Below, in pieces: positions 63,955-64,000 of a DNA stretch of 64,000 nucleotides. How positions within the stretch are numbered: position 1 is the stretch's first letter; each line of letters starts with the position of its first letter. Under the pieces are notes generated by a model that did not search any database, was not told the origin of the DNA, and worked only from the letters and a program-made list of their open reading frames with translations. Made by a program: the position numbers and the translations under genes. Location: the NCBI GenBank assembly GCA_037176705.1, contig CM073886.1:16142501-16206500 (forward strand). The letters are read 5' to 3'. The DNA comes from Molossus alvarezi. Taxonomy: Eukaryota > Chordata > Mammalia > Chiroptera > Molossidae.

Positions 63955-64000
63955 AAGGGTGTGTGTGTTCGTTTCTTAGGGCTGCCACAGCAAAGCACCG
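63955..64000 (-). mobile_element. Second reversed MaLR-type LTR, cut by window edge
   Basis: 'GTTCGTTTCTTAGGGCTGCC' is the usual 3' end of an MLT1-type LTR in reverse. It lies directly beside the previous LTR and runs off the window. Confidence 0.55.

Overview
The window is mammalian nuclear DNA, and the organism is almost certainly a bat. About fifty-five copies of tRNA-derived SINEs are present. They start with a Pol III-type tRNA-like head (GCCCTGGCCGGTTTGGCTCAG), run through a CT-rich stretch, and end either in a 'CCTCGGGTGAGGAT' plus A-rich tail (called type A here) or in 'AATCAATAAA' plus an A-rich tail (type B). These are the VES-type SINEs of Chiroptera. A short hAT transposon copy that matches the horizontally transferred SPIN family fits a vesper bat or a relative. 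The species cannot be fixed from the sequence.

Two real genes are present, tail to tail. DNASE1 is on the + strand (coding exons 20857-23644, eight coding exons, 300-residue predicted secreted DNase I). TRAP1 is on the - strand (exons 2-18, 59245 down to 23993). It encodes the mitochondrial Hsp90 chaperone; exon 1, with the mitochondrial presequence, lies beyond the right edge. All splice sites follow GT/AG and all phases join. The stop codons are only 348 bp apart, and both genes appear to use poly(A) signals in one 30-bp stretch (23799-23828). This is the mammalian DNASE1/TRAP1 arrangement of human 16p13.3.

Layout. 1-6230: LINE-1 copies on the - strand stacked into each other, with SINEs inside them. 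6231-20450: intergenic DNA upstream of DNASE1, with SINEs, a MaLR-type LTR and weak old repeats; no gene was recognised. 20451-23830: DNASE1, free of SINEs. 23795-64000: TRAP1 and its introns. Intron 14 has a SINE cluster at one target motif. Intron 8 has a 58-bp x 3 minisatellite. Intron 5 has the SPIN copy. Intron 4 has an old L1 remnant and a younger 4.6-kb L1 with target-site duplications. Intron 1 holds an antisense SKP1 retrocopy with an open reading frame, and an LTR of MLT1 type at the right edge.

No new defence or metabolic system is visible. The most notable items are: a predicted 18-residue C-terminal extension of DNase I and an Asn74-to-Ser change at a DNA-contact site; the shared convergent poly(A) region; a duplicated 5' splice site at TRAP1 exon 4; the SPIN element; an SKP1 retrocopy whose frame survives two 9-nt deletions; and SINE-head-only insertions that look like tailless retropseudogenes.
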